Origin: JADJWR01 sp964509545 | GTDB taxonomy: Bacteria > Pseudomonadota > Gammaproteobacteria > Burkholderiales > Burkholderiaceae_F | Direction: 5' to 3' | DNA: 31,520 nucleotides | Assembly: GCA_964509545.1 (NCBI GenBank) | Contig: CAZDXQ010000046.1 | Span: 1 to 31,520 of the forward strand | Shown: piece after piece, positions 7,578 through 16,079 of the stretch | Position numbering within the stretch: position 1 is the first letter of the stretch | Layout: every line of letters begins with the position of its first letter | The notes under the pieces: generated by a model | What the model was told of the DNA's origin: nothing | The model's database searches: none | What the model saw: only the letters and a program-made list of their open reading frames with translations | Position numbers and translations under genes: made by a program

Positions 7578-8750
7578 ATGCAACCACGGGCAAACAACCT
7601 CCTAACCTTTCTGCTGGCGATCAGTGTCGCGACCGCGCGTTCCGGGCCGGTGCCAGCCGTCCAGGCCGCGCCAGGGACAACCGGCAAGGCCGAGGGAACG
7701 GCCGTGACCGTGACGCGGGAGATGCGCGGCGCCGGCATCGTGTCCAGCGGCGCATCGCTGCCGCCGATCCCAGCGGTGTCCGGAAGCCGGCGCAGCCCGG
7801 TCGCGTCGTGGGGCAAGCCGCTGCCATACCCGATCCTGATCGCCGACCGGCGCAACAACCGGCTGATCGAAATCGCGCCGGACAAGCGCATCGTCTGGGA
7901 GATGCCGTCGCCAGAGCTCGCTTACTACCGCGGCAACGAGGACGTCAACTTCTCCGACGACGGCAGGCAGCTGGCGGTCAGCGAGGAGGACAACTACGAC
8001 CTGCACATCGTCGACTACGACAAGCGCGTCGTCACCTGGACCTACGGCGTGCCGGACCGGCGCGGCAGCCGCGGCCGGCTGCTGGACTACCCGGACGACG
8101 CGCACCTGCTGGCCGACGGCAAGTTCCTGAGCGCCGACATCCGCAATTGCCGCGTGCTGATCGTCGACCCGGCAACAAACGAAATCGCGACGCAGTGGGG
8201 CACGCCCGGCGACCGCGCGAGGCACTGCCGGCACGACCCGCCGAAGTATCTCGGCTTTCCGAACGGCGCCACGCCGATGGACAACGGCGACATTCTGGTC
8301 AGCGAGATCCGCGATGCGTGGGTAAGCCGCATCACGCGCGAGGGCAGGGTCGTCTGGAGCGTCAGGGCGCCGAACATCCGCTACCCGTCCGACGCGTTTC
8401 CGACCGTCGACGGCCGGCACGTGATCGTCGCCGATTTCCACAAGCCGGGGCGCGTGGTTATCTTCGATCCGGTCGCGCGCAAGGTGCTGTGGCAGTACGA
8501 CGGCGACCGCAAGCGGCCCGAGACGATGCTCGACCACCCGTCGCTGGCGCGTGAACTGCCGGACACCGGGGACATCATCGTCGCCGACGACCTGCGCCAT
8601 CGCGTGATCGTCATCGACCGCAAGACCAAGGAGATCATCTGGCAGTACGGCGTGACGGACAGGCCGGGCCATGCGCCGGGCTACGTCAACTATCCTGACG
8701 GTTTCGATCTCGACCTGTTCCGCGACTGGAAGGCGGCGGCAGGCCGGTGA
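7578..8750 (+). CDS. Exported beta-propeller protein (PQQ/NHL-like repeats)
   Basis: A 390-residue protein with a Sec-type signal peptide (hydrophobic LLTFLLAISVATA, likely cleavage after VQA near residue 30) and about six propeller blades. Each blade ends in a pattern of the form I-x-V-A-D...V-x-V-I-D...W-x-Y-G: ILIADRRNNRLIEI, LHIVDYDKRVVTWTYG, VLIVDPATNEIATQWG, ILVSEIRDAWVSRI, VIVADFHKPGRVVIF, IIVADDLRHRVIVIDR. The repeats resemble PQQ-like or arylsulfotransferase-type propellers, but no cofactor ligand set is evident. It is probably periplasmic; role unknown. It starts a plus-strand run with the FAH and ALDH genes (gap 40 bases), which could make it a sugar-acid lactonase or a binding protein, but this is only context. 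The ribosome site is weak. Confidence 0.7.
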   Translation: MQPRANNLLTFLLAISVATARSGPVPAVQAAPGTTGKAEGTAVTVTREMRGAGIVSSGASLPPIPAVSGSRRSPVASWGKPLPYPILIADRRNNRLIEIAPDKRIVWEMPSPELAYYRGNEDVNFSDDGRQLAVSEEDNYDLHIVDYDKRVVTWTYGVPDRRGSRGRLLDYPDDAHLLADGKFLSADIRNCRVLIVDPATNEIATQWGTPGDRARHCRHDPPKYLGFPNGATPMDNGDILVSEIRDAWVSRITREGRVVWSVRAPNIRYPSDAFPTVDGRHVIVADFHKPGRVVIFDPVARKVLWQYDGDRKRPETMLDHPSLARELPDTGDIIVADDLRHRVIVIDRKTKEIIWQYGVTDRPGHAPGYVNYPDGFDLDLFRDWKAAAGR

Positions 8751-8790
8751 CTGTCAGCCAGCCAACGGCGACGGAGGGCGCAGCGGGTTC

Positions 8791-10014
8791 ATGAGTCCGG
8801 TGCAGCAGCGAACCGCGATGGCCGCCGCCGACTGGCTGCCCGAAGATGGCCTCGCGGGCACGCTCGTCGGTCGCGCCTGGCTGCCGCCGCAGCGGCCGGA
8901 CGAGCCGGGCGGGCCTGCGGTGGTGGCGCTGCGCGAAGACGGCGTGTTCGACCTTTCCGCGGCCTGGCCGACGATGAGCGGCCTGCTCGAAGACGACGAT
9001 CCGGCGGCCGCCGTCCGCGCGATGGCCGGGCGGCGCGCCTGCGGCATCGACGAACTGCTGCGCGCCTCGATCGAGCGACGCGACGGCGCACCGCGACTGC
9101 TCGCGCCGGTCGATCTGCAGGTGATCAAGGCCGCGGGCGTCACTTTCGCCTCCAGCCTGCTCGAGCGCGTGATCGAGGAGCGGGCCAAGGGCGACCCGGC
9201 GGCCGCCTCCGAGGTGCGCGCGCGCGTGCTCGAGATCCTCGGCGGCTCGCTCGCCGACGTGCAGCCAGGCTCCGAACGCGCGCAGCAGCTCAAGGCCCTG
9301 CTGCTGCGACAGGGGCTGTGGTCGCAGTACCTGGAGGTCGGCATCGGTCCCGACGCCGAGATCTTCACCAAGGCGCCGGTGCTGTCGGCCGTGGGCTGGG
9401 GCGCCGAGGTCGGCGTCCATCCGGCCTCGCAATGGAACAACCCCGAGCCCGAGGTCGTGCTGGCGGTGGACAGCCGCGGCCGCGTCAAGGGCGCCACACT
9501 CGGCAATGACGTCAACCTGCGCGACGTCGAGGGCCGCAGCGCGCTGCTGCTGGGCAAGGCCAAGGACAACAATGCCTCCTGCGCCATCGGACCGTTGCTG
9601 CGCCTGTTCGATTCCGGCTTCGCGCTCGACGACGTGCGCCGCTGCGTCGTGACGCTGCAGGTCGACGGCGAGGACGGTTTCGAACTGCGCGGTGAAAGCA
9701 GCATGGCGAAGATCAGCCGCGATCCGCTGGAACTGGTGCGGCAGGCCCACGGCGCACACCACCAGTATCCGGACGGCTTCGTGCTGTTCCTCGGCACCAT
9801 GTTCGCGCCGGTGCAGGACCGCGGCCCCGCCGGCAGCGGCTTCACGCACAAGGCCGGCGACATCGTGCGCATCGGCACGCCGAAACTCGGCACGCTGGTC
9901 AACACGGTGCAGCCCTGCGACCGCATCGCGCCGTGGACCTTCGGCCTGCGCGCGCTGTTCGACAACCTCGCCCAGCGTGGATTGTTCGCCGCGCCACCGT
10001 CGGCGCAGGCATGA
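8791..10014 (+). CDS. FAH-family dehydratase, 2-keto-3-deoxyxylonate dehydratase (XylX) type
   Basis: A 407-residue fumarylacetoacetate-hydrolase-fold protein. The metal-binding residues of the family are visible as E219 and E221 in NNPEPEVV and D240 in GNDVNLRDVEG, followed by LLGKAKDNNASC. The long N-terminal half (IKAAGVTFASSLLERVIEE, QYLEVGIGPDAEIFTKA) matches, from memory, the XylX-type 2-keto-3-deoxy-pentonate dehydratases and not the short YcgM-type hydrolases. The product would be 2-oxoglutarate semialdehyde, which the aldehyde dehydrogenase 70 bases downstream could oxidise. The start at 8791 follows GGAGG at about 13 bases; M10 of this reading is a possible alternative. The substrate remains inferred. 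Confidence 0.75.
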   Translation: MSPVQQRTAMAAADWLPEDGLAGTLVGRAWLPPQRPDEPGGPAVVALREDGVFDLSAAWPTMSGLLEDDDPAAAVRAMAGRRACGIDELLRASIERRDGAPRLLAPVDLQVIKAAGVTFASSLLERVIEERAKGDPAAASEVRARVLEILGGSLADVQPGSERAQQLKALLLRQGLWSQYLEVGIGPDAEIFTKAPVLSAVGWGAEVGVHPASQWNNPEPEVVLAVDSRGRVKGATLGNDVNLRDVEGRSALLLGKAKDNNASCAIGPLLRLFDSGFALDDVRRCVVTLQVDGEDGFELRGESSMAKISRDPLELVRQAHGAHHQYPDGFVLFLGTMFAPVQDRGPAGSGFTHKAGDIVRIGTPKLGTLVNTVQPCDRIAPWTFGLRALFDNLAQRGLFAAPPSAQA

Positions 10015-10084
10015 TCACGACAGAGTTCGCCGGAACCCTCACGGCACCCACACCAGACCTACGGCCCAGTCTTCGGAGCAATCG

Positions 10085-11521
10085 ATGACCCGACACCACA
10101 ACCTGATCAACGGCGAATGGACCGAAGGCCGGTCCTATGCACCCAACCTGAATCCATCGAACCTCGACGACGTGATCGGCGAGTACGCCCATGCCGACGC
10201 GGCGCAGGTCGACGAGGCGGCACGGGCGGCGCGGCGCGCCTTCGCGACCTGGTCCACCGGCGGCATCCAGGCGCGCGCCGACCTGCTCGACCGCATCGGC
10301 AACGAGATCCTGCAGCGCAAGGACGAACTCGGCACCCTGCTCGCCCGCGAGGAAGGCAAGACACGCGCCGAAGGCATCGGCGAGGCGATGCGCGCGGGCA
10401 ACATCTTCAAATTTTTCGCCGGCGAATGCCTGCGCACCGCCGGCGAGGTGCTGCCGTCGGTGCGGCCCGGGATCGGCGTGGAGGTGACGCGCGAGCCGCT
10501 CGGCGTGGTGGCGCTGGTCACGCCGTGGAACTTTCCGCTGGCGATCCCGGCATGGAAGATCGCGCCGGCGCTGGCCTACGGCAACTGCGTCGTCTTCAAG
10601 CCCGCCGACCTGGTGCCCGGCTGCGCCTGGGCGCTGGCCGAGATCATCCACCGCGCCGGCGTGCCGGCCGGCGTGTTCAACCTCGTGATGGGCCGCGGCT
10701 CGGTGATCGGCGAAACGCTGGTCACGCACCCCGAGGTCGATGCCATCAGCTTCACCGGCAGCCAGAGCGTCGGCCAGCGGCTGGCGCAGTCGGCGGCGGC
10801 CGGCATGAAGAAGGTGCAGCTCGAAATGGGCGGCAAGAACGCGCAGGTCGTGCTCGACGACGCGCACCTGCCGACCGCGGTGGAGATCAGCGTGCAGAGC
10901 GCGTTCTTCTCCACCGGCCAGCGCTGCACGGCGGCCAGCCGGCTGATCGTGACCGAAGGCATCTATCCAAAGTATCTCGCCGCGATGCGCGAGCGCATGG
11001 CCCGGCTTACGGTCGGCGACGCGCTGGCCCAGGGCACCGACATCGGCCCGGCGGCGAGCCAGGCCCAGCTCGAGCAGGACCTCGCTTACATCGCGCTCGG
11101 CCGGCAGGAAGGCGCGCCGCTGGCCTGCGGCGGCGAGCGGCTCGATCTCGCCCAGCGCGGCTACTACCTGTCGCCGGCGCTGTTCAGCGAAAGCCTGGCG
11201 GAAATGCGGATCAACCGCGAGGAGATCTTCGGCCCGGTGGCGGCGATCATCCGCGTGCGCGATTACGACGAGGCGCTGGCGGTGGCCAATGCGACGCCGT
11301 TCGGCCTGTCCACGGGCATTGCCACGACCAGCCTGAAGTACGCCACGCACTACAAGCGCCACGCGCAGGCCGGCATGGTGATGGTCAACCTGCCCACCGC
11401 GGGCGTCGACTATCACGTGCCCTTCGGCGGCCGCAAGGGATCGAGCTACGGCGCGCGCGAGCAGGGCCGCTACGCGGCGGAGTTCTACACGACGGTCAAG
11501 ACCGCCTACACCGCGGCCTGA
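10085..11521 (+). CDS. NAD(P)-dependent aldehyde dehydrogenase, 2-oxoglutarate-semialdehyde type
   Basis: A 478-residue class 1/2-type aldehyde dehydrogenase. Visible are the catalytic C281 (STGQRCTAASR), general base E247 (QLEMGGKNA), oxyanion N149 (TPWNFPLAIP) and the cofactor loop FTGSQSVG. Length and the MGGKNAQVVLDDA and FGLSTGIATTSL segments suit 2-oxoglutarate-semialdehyde dehydrogenases. With the XylX-type dehydratase upstream, the pair would turn 2-keto-3-deoxy pentonates into 2-oxoglutarate, the substrate of KorAB elsewhere in the window. CGGAGC lies ten bases before the ATG. Its 3' end overlaps the convergent padI gene by 16 bases, leaving no room for a terminator between them. Confidence 0.85.
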   Translation: MTRHHNLINGEWTEGRSYAPNLNPSNLDDVIGEYAHADAAQVDEAARAARRAFATWSTGGIQARADLLDRIGNEILQRKDELGTLLAREEGKTRAEGIGEAMRAGNIFKFFAGECLRTAGEVLPSVRPGIGVEVTREPLGVVALVTPWNFPLAIPAWKIAPALAYGNCVVFKPADLVPGCAWALAEIIHRAGVPAGVFNLVMGRGSVIGETLVTHPEVDAISFTGSQSVGQRLAQSAAAGMKKVQLEMGGKNAQVVLDDAHLPTAVEISVQSAFFSTGQRCTAASRLIVTEGIYPKYLAAMRERMARLTVGDALAQGTDIGPAASQAQLEQDLAYIALGRQEGAPLACGGERLDLAQRGYYLSPALFSESLAEMRINREEIFGPVAAIIRVRDYDEALAVANATPFGLSTGIATTSLKYATHYKRHAQAGMVMVNLPTAGVDYHVPFGGRKGSSYGAREQGRYAAEFYTTVKTAYTAA

Positions 11522-12408
11522 GCCACGGCGGACGGCGCCGACGCCGCTTTGGCGGCAAGCCGCGCCCAGGCGTCGTCGACCTCCGCCTGCAGCGCCTCGA
11601 CCTGTTCGGGCGTCAGATGGCGGTAGCGCCGCTGCAGCGACAGGTAGTCGCTGACCGGACGGGTACGGGGCGTGTGGTTGATCGTCCACTTGCGGCCGTC
11701 CTCGACCTCATACAACGGGAAGGCGCCGCACTCGACCGCGTAGCGGGCAGCGGTCAGGCCGACATCGTCGGGCATGCCCCAGCCGTCGAGGCACGGGATC
11801 AGCAGCGTGATGATGCGCGTGCCGCGCATCGATTTCGCCTTCTTCACCTTGGCGAGCAGGTCGGCAAGGTACGCGACGTTGGCGGTGGCCACGTACGGCA
11901 CCTCGTGCGCGGCCATGATCTCGGTGAGGTTCTTCTTGCGCGAGGTCTTGCCGGCCGGCGTGGAGCCGGTGCTGGCGTAGTGCGGGGTCGACGACGACTT
12001 CTGCGCCCCGGTATTCATGTAGCCCTCGTTGTCGAGGCAGAAGTAGATGAAGTCCTCGTTGCGCTCGGCGGCCGAGGACAGGCACTGGAAGCCGATGTCG
12101 TAGGTGCCGCCGTCGCCGGCGAGCACGATCACCTGCGTGTCGCGCTTGCCCTGCGCGTCGAGCGCGCGGCGCAGGCCTGAGGCGGCGGCCGCGCTCGCCT
12201 CCAGCGTCGGCTGGTAGACGGGGATCTTCAGCGAACTGTACGGCTGCGGCCCGGCGATGATCGCCATGCACGACGGCGGGATCACCGCCATCGTGTCCGG
12301 ACCGAGGGCGGCGAGCACGTGGCGTACCGACAGCGCGTCGATGCAGCCGGGACAGGCGGCGTGGCCGGAACAAAGCATCGCCTCTTCGCGGATCCCGATT
12401 CTGTGCAT
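11506..12408 (-). CDS. padI: Phenylglyoxylate dehydrogenase beta (thiamine diphosphate) subunit
   Basis: A 300-residue PorB-type beta subunit of 2-oxoacid oxidoreductase. The thiamine diphosphate-Mg motif runs GDG (98-100) to DNEGYMNTG (126-134). C19, C22, C47 and C206 are placed to bind one [4Fe-4S] cluster, as in pyruvate:ferredoxin oxidoreductase beta subunits. It is the last gene of padE-padH-padG-padI on this strand. The complex decarboxylates a 2-oxoacid and forms its CoA thioester; phenylglyoxylate to benzoyl-CoA is preferred because of the PadB/PadC-like proteins and the bcr genes, but a pyruvate-type substrate cannot be excluded from sequence. The ATG at 12408 has AGGTGAG upstream; a GTG at 12417 overlapping the padG stop is the alternative. 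Confidence 0.8.
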   Translation of the reverse strand: MHRIGIREEAMLCSGHAACPGCIDALSVRHVLAALGPDTMAVIPPSCMAIIAGPQPYSSLKIPVYQPTLEASAAAASGLRRALDAQGKRDTQVIVLAGDGGTYDIGFQCLSSAAERNEDFIYFCLDNEGYMNTGAQKSSSTPHYASTGSTPAGKTSRKKNLTEIMAAHEVPYVATANVAYLADLLAKVKKAKSMRGTRIITLLIPCLDGWGMPDDVGLTAARYAVECGAFPLYEVEDGRKWTINHTPRTRPVSDYLSLQRRYRHLTPEQVEALQAEVDDAWARLAAKAASAPSAVAQAAV

Positions 12409-12413
12409 GCGGC

Positions 12414-13592
12414 TCACCTGACCCAGACGGATTGCGGTTGCGGTTCGCCGGAGCGGGCGCGCTTGACGAATTCGACGACCCGTTCCGGCGGCACGTTGAC
12501 GCCGCCGACGCCGGCGAGATAGCCATGCACCTTCGGCGCATCGCGCAGGCCGTACAGCGCGCCGAGCAGTTCGCGATGCAGCACGCCACCGGCACCGGGC
12601 GAATGGTTGCGGTCGAGCACGATCACCTCGGGCACTGCGGCTAGGGCATCGCGCAGCGCCGCGACCGGCAGCGGCCGGAACAGGCGCAGCTTAAGCAGGC
12701 CGACCGCGTCGCCCGCATCGCGCATCGCGTCGACCGCCTCGCGCACCGTGCCGCACATGCTGCCCATGGTGACGATCACCGTGCGCGCGCCGTCGCAGCG
12801 GTAGCTCTCCAGCGCGCCGCCGTAGCTGCGGCCAGTCGCGCGCGCCCAGTCGCGGTCGACCTCGTCGGCCAGCAACGGCACCCGCGCCATCGCCTCTTCC
12901 ATCGCCTGCCGGTGGCGGTAGAACATGTCCTGCGTCACCACGTTGCCCCACGACTCGACCTTCGCGGTGTCGAGGCGATGCGGCGGCGCGTACGGCGGCA
13001 GGAAGGCGTCGACCAGTTCCTGCGCCGGGATGTCGACCGGCTCGAGCGCGTGCGAGACGTAGAAGGCATCGTGGCTGACCATCGCCGGCAGCGCTACAGC
13101 CTCGGCGATGCGGAAGGCCTGGATCGTCGTGTCGAGCGATTCCTGCGCGCTTTCGGAATAGAACTGGATCCAGCCGGTGTCGCGCTGCGCAAGGCTGTCG
13201 GTCTGGTCGGGCCAGAACGCCCACGGCGAGGCGACCGTGCGGTTGATGTTGGCCATCACGATCGGCGCCCGTGCGCCGGCCGCATAGTGCAGCAGCTCGT
13301 GCATCAGCAGCAGGCCCTGCGAGGCGGTGGCGGTGAACACGCGCACGCCGGCAAGCGACGCCGGGATGCAGGCCGCCATCACCGAGTGCTCGGATTCCGG
13401 CGTGATGATCTCGGCATCGAATTCGCCCGCGGCGGCGAACTCGGTGAGCTTTTCCAGCACCGGCGTCTGCGGCGTGATCGGATAGACGGGCGCCACCTTC
13501 GGCCGCGCCAGCTTTGCCGCCCACGCCACCGCGTGGTTGCCGGTCATCAGCACCCTGCGCTGCTGTGCGGCCAACCTTTCGGGTGCGTTCAT
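12414..13592 (-). CDS. padG: Phenylglyoxylate dehydrogenase alpha subunit
   Basis: A 392-residue PorA-type alpha subunit. The signature YPITPQTPVLEKL near residue 37 and the following ITPESEHSVMAACIPASLAG and TATASQGLLLMHE segments form the pyrimidine-binding domain that completes the thiamine site with the beta subunit. The C-terminal VTMGSMCGTVREAVDAMR...GLLKLRLFRPLP segment is the transketolase C-like domain II. The gene follows a 154-base repeat-bearing gap after padH, with AAGGGGG upstream of the ATG, and its TGA abuts padI. The substrate was assigned by context: phenylglyoxylate, giving benzoyl-CoA and CO2. Confidence 0.82.
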   Translation of the reverse strand: MNAPERLAAQQRRVLMTGNHAVAWAAKLARPKVAPVYPITPQTPVLEKLTEFAAAGEFDAEIITPESEHSVMAACIPASLAGVRVFTATASQGLLLMHELLHYAAGARAPIVMANINRTVASPWAFWPDQTDSLAQRDTGWIQFYSESAQESLDTTIQAFRIAEAVALPAMVSHDAFYVSHALEPVDIPAQELVDAFLPPYAPPHRLDTAKVESWGNVVTQDMFYRHRQAMEEAMARVPLLADEVDRDWARATGRSYGGALESYRCDGARTVIVTMGSMCGTVREAVDAMRDAGDAVGLLKLRLFRPLPVAALRDALAAVPEVIVLDRNHSPGAGGVLHRELLGALYGLRDAPKVHGYLAGVGGVNVPPERVVEFVKRARSGEPQPQSVWVR

Positions 13593-13600
13593 ACCGCCCC

Positions 13601-13750
13601 CTTCGCCTTGCGGGCTGTCCCCCCAGGGGGGCGCGAGCTGGACGCGGCGTCATGCCCCGCGGCATGACCCGCACCCGCAGGGCGAGCGCCTACGGGCGCA
13701 AACGCGGCCGGCAGGATCGAGCGTCTCCGCAGCGGCCGCGCGGCGCTCAT
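13601..13750 (-). repeat. Intergenic GC-rich repeat, copy B (longer form)
   Basis: This holds the same ordered blocks as copy A at 1-65. On the minus strand it begins at the padH stop (ATGAGCGCC, then a CGGCCGCT block) and ends with a C6-A-G6 hairpin (13619-13631) and GACAGC. Between the blocks is an extra ~85-base segment with a perfect 8-bp stem, GTCATGCC (13649-13656) with GGCATGAC (13661-13668). It lies inside the pad operon between padH and padG, where it could pause transcription or protect or process the mRNA. The short minus frame starting at its ATG is repeat sequence and not a gene. Confidence 0.6.
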
Positions 13751-15384
13751 CTTGCCTCCTCGACCATCTTCATCGAGCCGGTCGGGCATTCCTTCACGCA
13801 CAGTCCGCAGCCCTTGCAGTAGTCGGTGAGCACGACGTAGCCGTTGGCGGCGCGCCTGACCGCGAGATCCGGGCAGTAATTGACGCAGTTGTCGCAGAAG
13901 ATGCAGCTGCCGCAGGAAAAGCAGCGTTCGGCCTCGGCCAGCGCCTGCTCGAGCTCGAGCCCGAGCTGGACCTCGATGTCGCTGCCGAGCCGCTCGGCCG
14001 CGCCGCGCCGCGCTCCCGCGGCGCGCGCCTGCCGCGGGTAGTACGCGGTGGCGATCGCGCCGAGCTTGACGATCGGCTCGCTCGGCTCATTCTCAACGGC
14101 CGCCTCGCGCAGCCGGCGATCGATCTCACGCGCGGCGCGCTTGCCCATGCCGACCGCCTCGGTGACGAAGCGCGCCATGCTCGCCAGGTCGCCGCCGGCG
14201 TAGATGCCTTCGGCGCTCGTGGCCTGGCGCGCATCGACCTTCAGCAGATTGCCGTCGACCGCCAGCGCGCCCAGCGCGGAAAGATCCGGATCCTGGCCGA
14301 TCGACGGCACGATCGCGTCGGCAATCAGCGCGAACTCGCTGTCCGGCCGCGGCGTCACCCTGAACTGCCCGCGCTGCGCCCCCGGCTCGAAACGCACGCG
14401 CACGAGGTCGAGCCGCAGGCCGCCCGCGGTCTGCATGACCGAGGTCAGCATGCTGCCTGAGACCAGCACGATGCCCTCTTCCAGCGCCTCGTCGATCTCC
14501 TCGCGCTGCGCCGGCATCTGCGCCACGCTTTCCAGCGCCACGATCGTCACCTCGTGCCCGGCGCGGCGCGCGCTGCGCGCCGCGTCGAGCGCCGCGCTGC
14601 CGCCGCCGATCACGACCAGCCGTCGCCCCAGCTGCGGCATGTCGCCGATACTTGCCCGGGCGAGGTATTCCGCGCCGTCCATGACCCACGGCTGCGCATA
14701 ATCCAGTTGCGGCAGGCGCTTTTGCCGCCGCGCGCCGGTGGCCAGGTACACGGCGTCGAAGTCGGCTCGCAAACGCTCGAGGTCGGCCGCCGTGGCCAGT
14801 GCTTCGCCACAGCGCACGTCGACGCCAAGGGCGACGATGCGGGCGATCTCGCCGTCCAGCACCGAACGGGCGAGCCGGTATGGCGGGATGCCGTAGCGCA
14901 TCAGACCGCCAAGCTCGGGCTGCGATTCGAACAGCGTGACCGGGTAGCCAAGCCGACGCAACTGAAACGCGGCCGACAGGCCCGATGGCCCGCCGCCGAC
15001 CACCGCAACGCGCTGCGTGCGTTGCACCGCCGGCGCCTCGAACGCCCAGCCCTCGGCCAGCGCGAGGTCGCCGACGAAACGTTCGAGCCTGCAGATCGCC
15101 AGCGGCTCGTCGAACCCGGCGCGATTGCACGCCGCCTCGCAGGGGTGATGGCAGATGCGGCCGGCGATCGCCGGGAACGGGTTGTGCCGCGTCAGGACCT
15201 CCCACGCGCCGCGGAAGTCGCGCGCGCGGGCCAGCCCGATCCATTCGGCGATGTCGCCATTGACCGGGCACGCCGCGTGGCATGGCGACGGCGCGCGGAT
15301 GTGCTGCGGCAATGCCGCGCGCCATGTGCCGGTCTTGAAGACCTCGGTGCTGCCGGTGGTCCAGATCGGCGGGATCGCGTTCAT
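13747..15384 (-). CDS. padH: Fused NAD(P)/FAD electron-transfer and ferredoxin subunit of phenylglyoxylate dehydrogenase
   Basis: A 545-residue GltD-like flavoprotein with a ferredoxin tail. Residues 1-110 carry the GltD-type Fe-S region (C35, C39, C78, C82, C86). An FAD-binding VVGGGPSG starts at 128, followed by a second Rossmann domain for NAD(P) (VVIGGGSAALDAARSARRAGHEVT). The last 58 residues hold ten cysteines; two complete C-x2-C-x2-C-x3-C-P sets are at 494/497/500/504 and 523/526/529/533. The Aromatoleum evansii enzyme is described with separate flavin (PadH) and small ferredoxin (PadF) subunits; here both seem to be one chain. It should pass electrons from the alpha/beta/gamma core to NAD. 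The ATG overlaps the padE stop. Confidence 0.82.
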   Translation of the reverse strand: MNAIPPIWTTGSTEVFKTGTWRAALPQHIRAPSPCHAACPVNGDIAEWIGLARARDFRGAWEVLTRHNPFPAIAGRICHHPCEAACNRAGFDEPLAICRLERFVGDLALAEGWAFEAPAVQRTQRVAVVGGGPSGLSAAFQLRRLGYPVTLFESQPELGGLMRYGIPPYRLARSVLDGEIARIVALGVDVRCGEALATAADLERLRADFDAVYLATGARRQKRLPQLDYAQPWVMDGAEYLARASIGDMPQLGRRLVVIGGGSAALDAARSARRAGHEVTIVALESVAQMPAQREEIDEALEEGIVLVSGSMLTSVMQTAGGLRLDLVRVRFEPGAQRGQFRVTPRPDSEFALIADAIVPSIGQDPDLSALGALAVDGNLLKVDARQATSAEGIYAGGDLASMARFVTEAVGMGKRAAREIDRRLREAAVENEPSEPIVKLGAIATAYYPRQARAAGARRGAAERLGSDIEVQLGLELEQALAEAERCFSCGSCIFCDNCVNYCPDLAVRRAANGYVVLTDYCKGCGLCVKECPTGSMKMVEEAR

Positions 15385-15938
15385 GCGGCAGCCCTGCGCA
15401 ATTGCGCGTCGACCCACGCGTAGCCGTCCCGGCAGGCGGCGATGTTCTCCGCCTGCAGCTTGGGCGCCTCGTCGGTCAGCGTCCGCGCCAGCACGTCGAA
15501 CGCCGGCGCCTCGATCGCCCGTGCGAACGCGCCCAGCAGCACCGAATTGACGATCCGTCCGAGACCATGGCGGCGCGAGATCGCGATGGCGTCGACCGGG
15601 AAGACGCGGTGGCCCGGCAGCGCCTTGGCGAACTGCTCCGGCGACTGCGCCGAGTTGACGACGATCAGCGTCTCGGGCCGGGCGGCCGCGAGCAGCCGCG
15701 CATCGAGCAGCGTCGAATCGAAACAGAGGATCGCGTCAGCCTGCTCGATGTCGCAGCGCACGCGGATCGGCCGGTCGTCGACTCGAATATACGAACTGAC
15801 CGGCGTGCCGCGGCGCGCGCCGCCGTAGCTGGAGAACGCCTGCACCTGGCGGCCGGCGGCGAAGAACGCCATCGCCAGCAGATTGCCGGCCGTCTGCGCG
15901 CCCTGCCCGCCTCGTCCCTGGATGATGATCTGCAGCAC
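15381..15938 (-). CDS. padE: Phenylglyoxylate dehydrogenase gamma subunit
   Basis: A 185-residue PorC/gamma-type subunit with the family start QIIIQGRGGQGAQTAGNLLA and SSYGGARRGTPVSSYIRV, which shape the CoA-binding domain of 2-oxoacid oxidoreductases. It is the first gene of the minus-strand operon padE-padH-padG-padI and overlaps padH by four bases. The start is GTG at 15938, supported by GAGGTGA seven bases upstream; reading further upstream only adds a low-complexity Ala/Arg stretch. The promoter must lie in the 141 bases shared with the divergent LysR gene. Confidence 0.82.
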   Translation of the reverse strand: MLQIIIQGRGGQGAQTAGNLLAMAFFAAGRQVQAFSSYGGARRGTPVSSYIRVDDRPIRVRCDIEQADAILCFDSTLLDARLLAAARPETLIVVNSAQSPEQFAKALPGHRVFPVDAIAISRRHGLGRIVNSVLLGAFARAIEAPAFDVLARTLTDEAPKLQAENIAACRDGYAWVDAQLRRAAA

Positions 15939-16079
15939 GCGCCTGTCACCTCGCTCTGCCTGCGTCGGCCGGACCGCCGCCGCGGCCGCGCCGCCACGGA
16001 CCCAATCTAGGCCCGATCTCGCCATTCGTCGAATTGATTGTCAGAATCGGCGATATTCACGATCTGGATTGCGCGGCCG
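15939..16079. promoter_or_regulatory. Divergent control region between padE operon and LysR gene
   Basis: The gap carries an inverted repeat GAAT-N7-ATTC at 16044-16058, AT-rich against its surroundings and of the size of a LysR-type half-site pair. LysR regulators commonly bind such sites in the gap shared with the operon they control. TTGATTGTCAGAAT (16035-16048) has one perfect FNR half (TTGAT) but a poor second half. No convincing -35/-10 pair can be fixed by eye. Confidence 0.35.

Noticed and set aside
13589..13801. Small minus-strand frame across the padH-padG gap
   Set aside because: Its sequence is the repeat element with its hairpins; it overlaps the padH 3' end in another frame.
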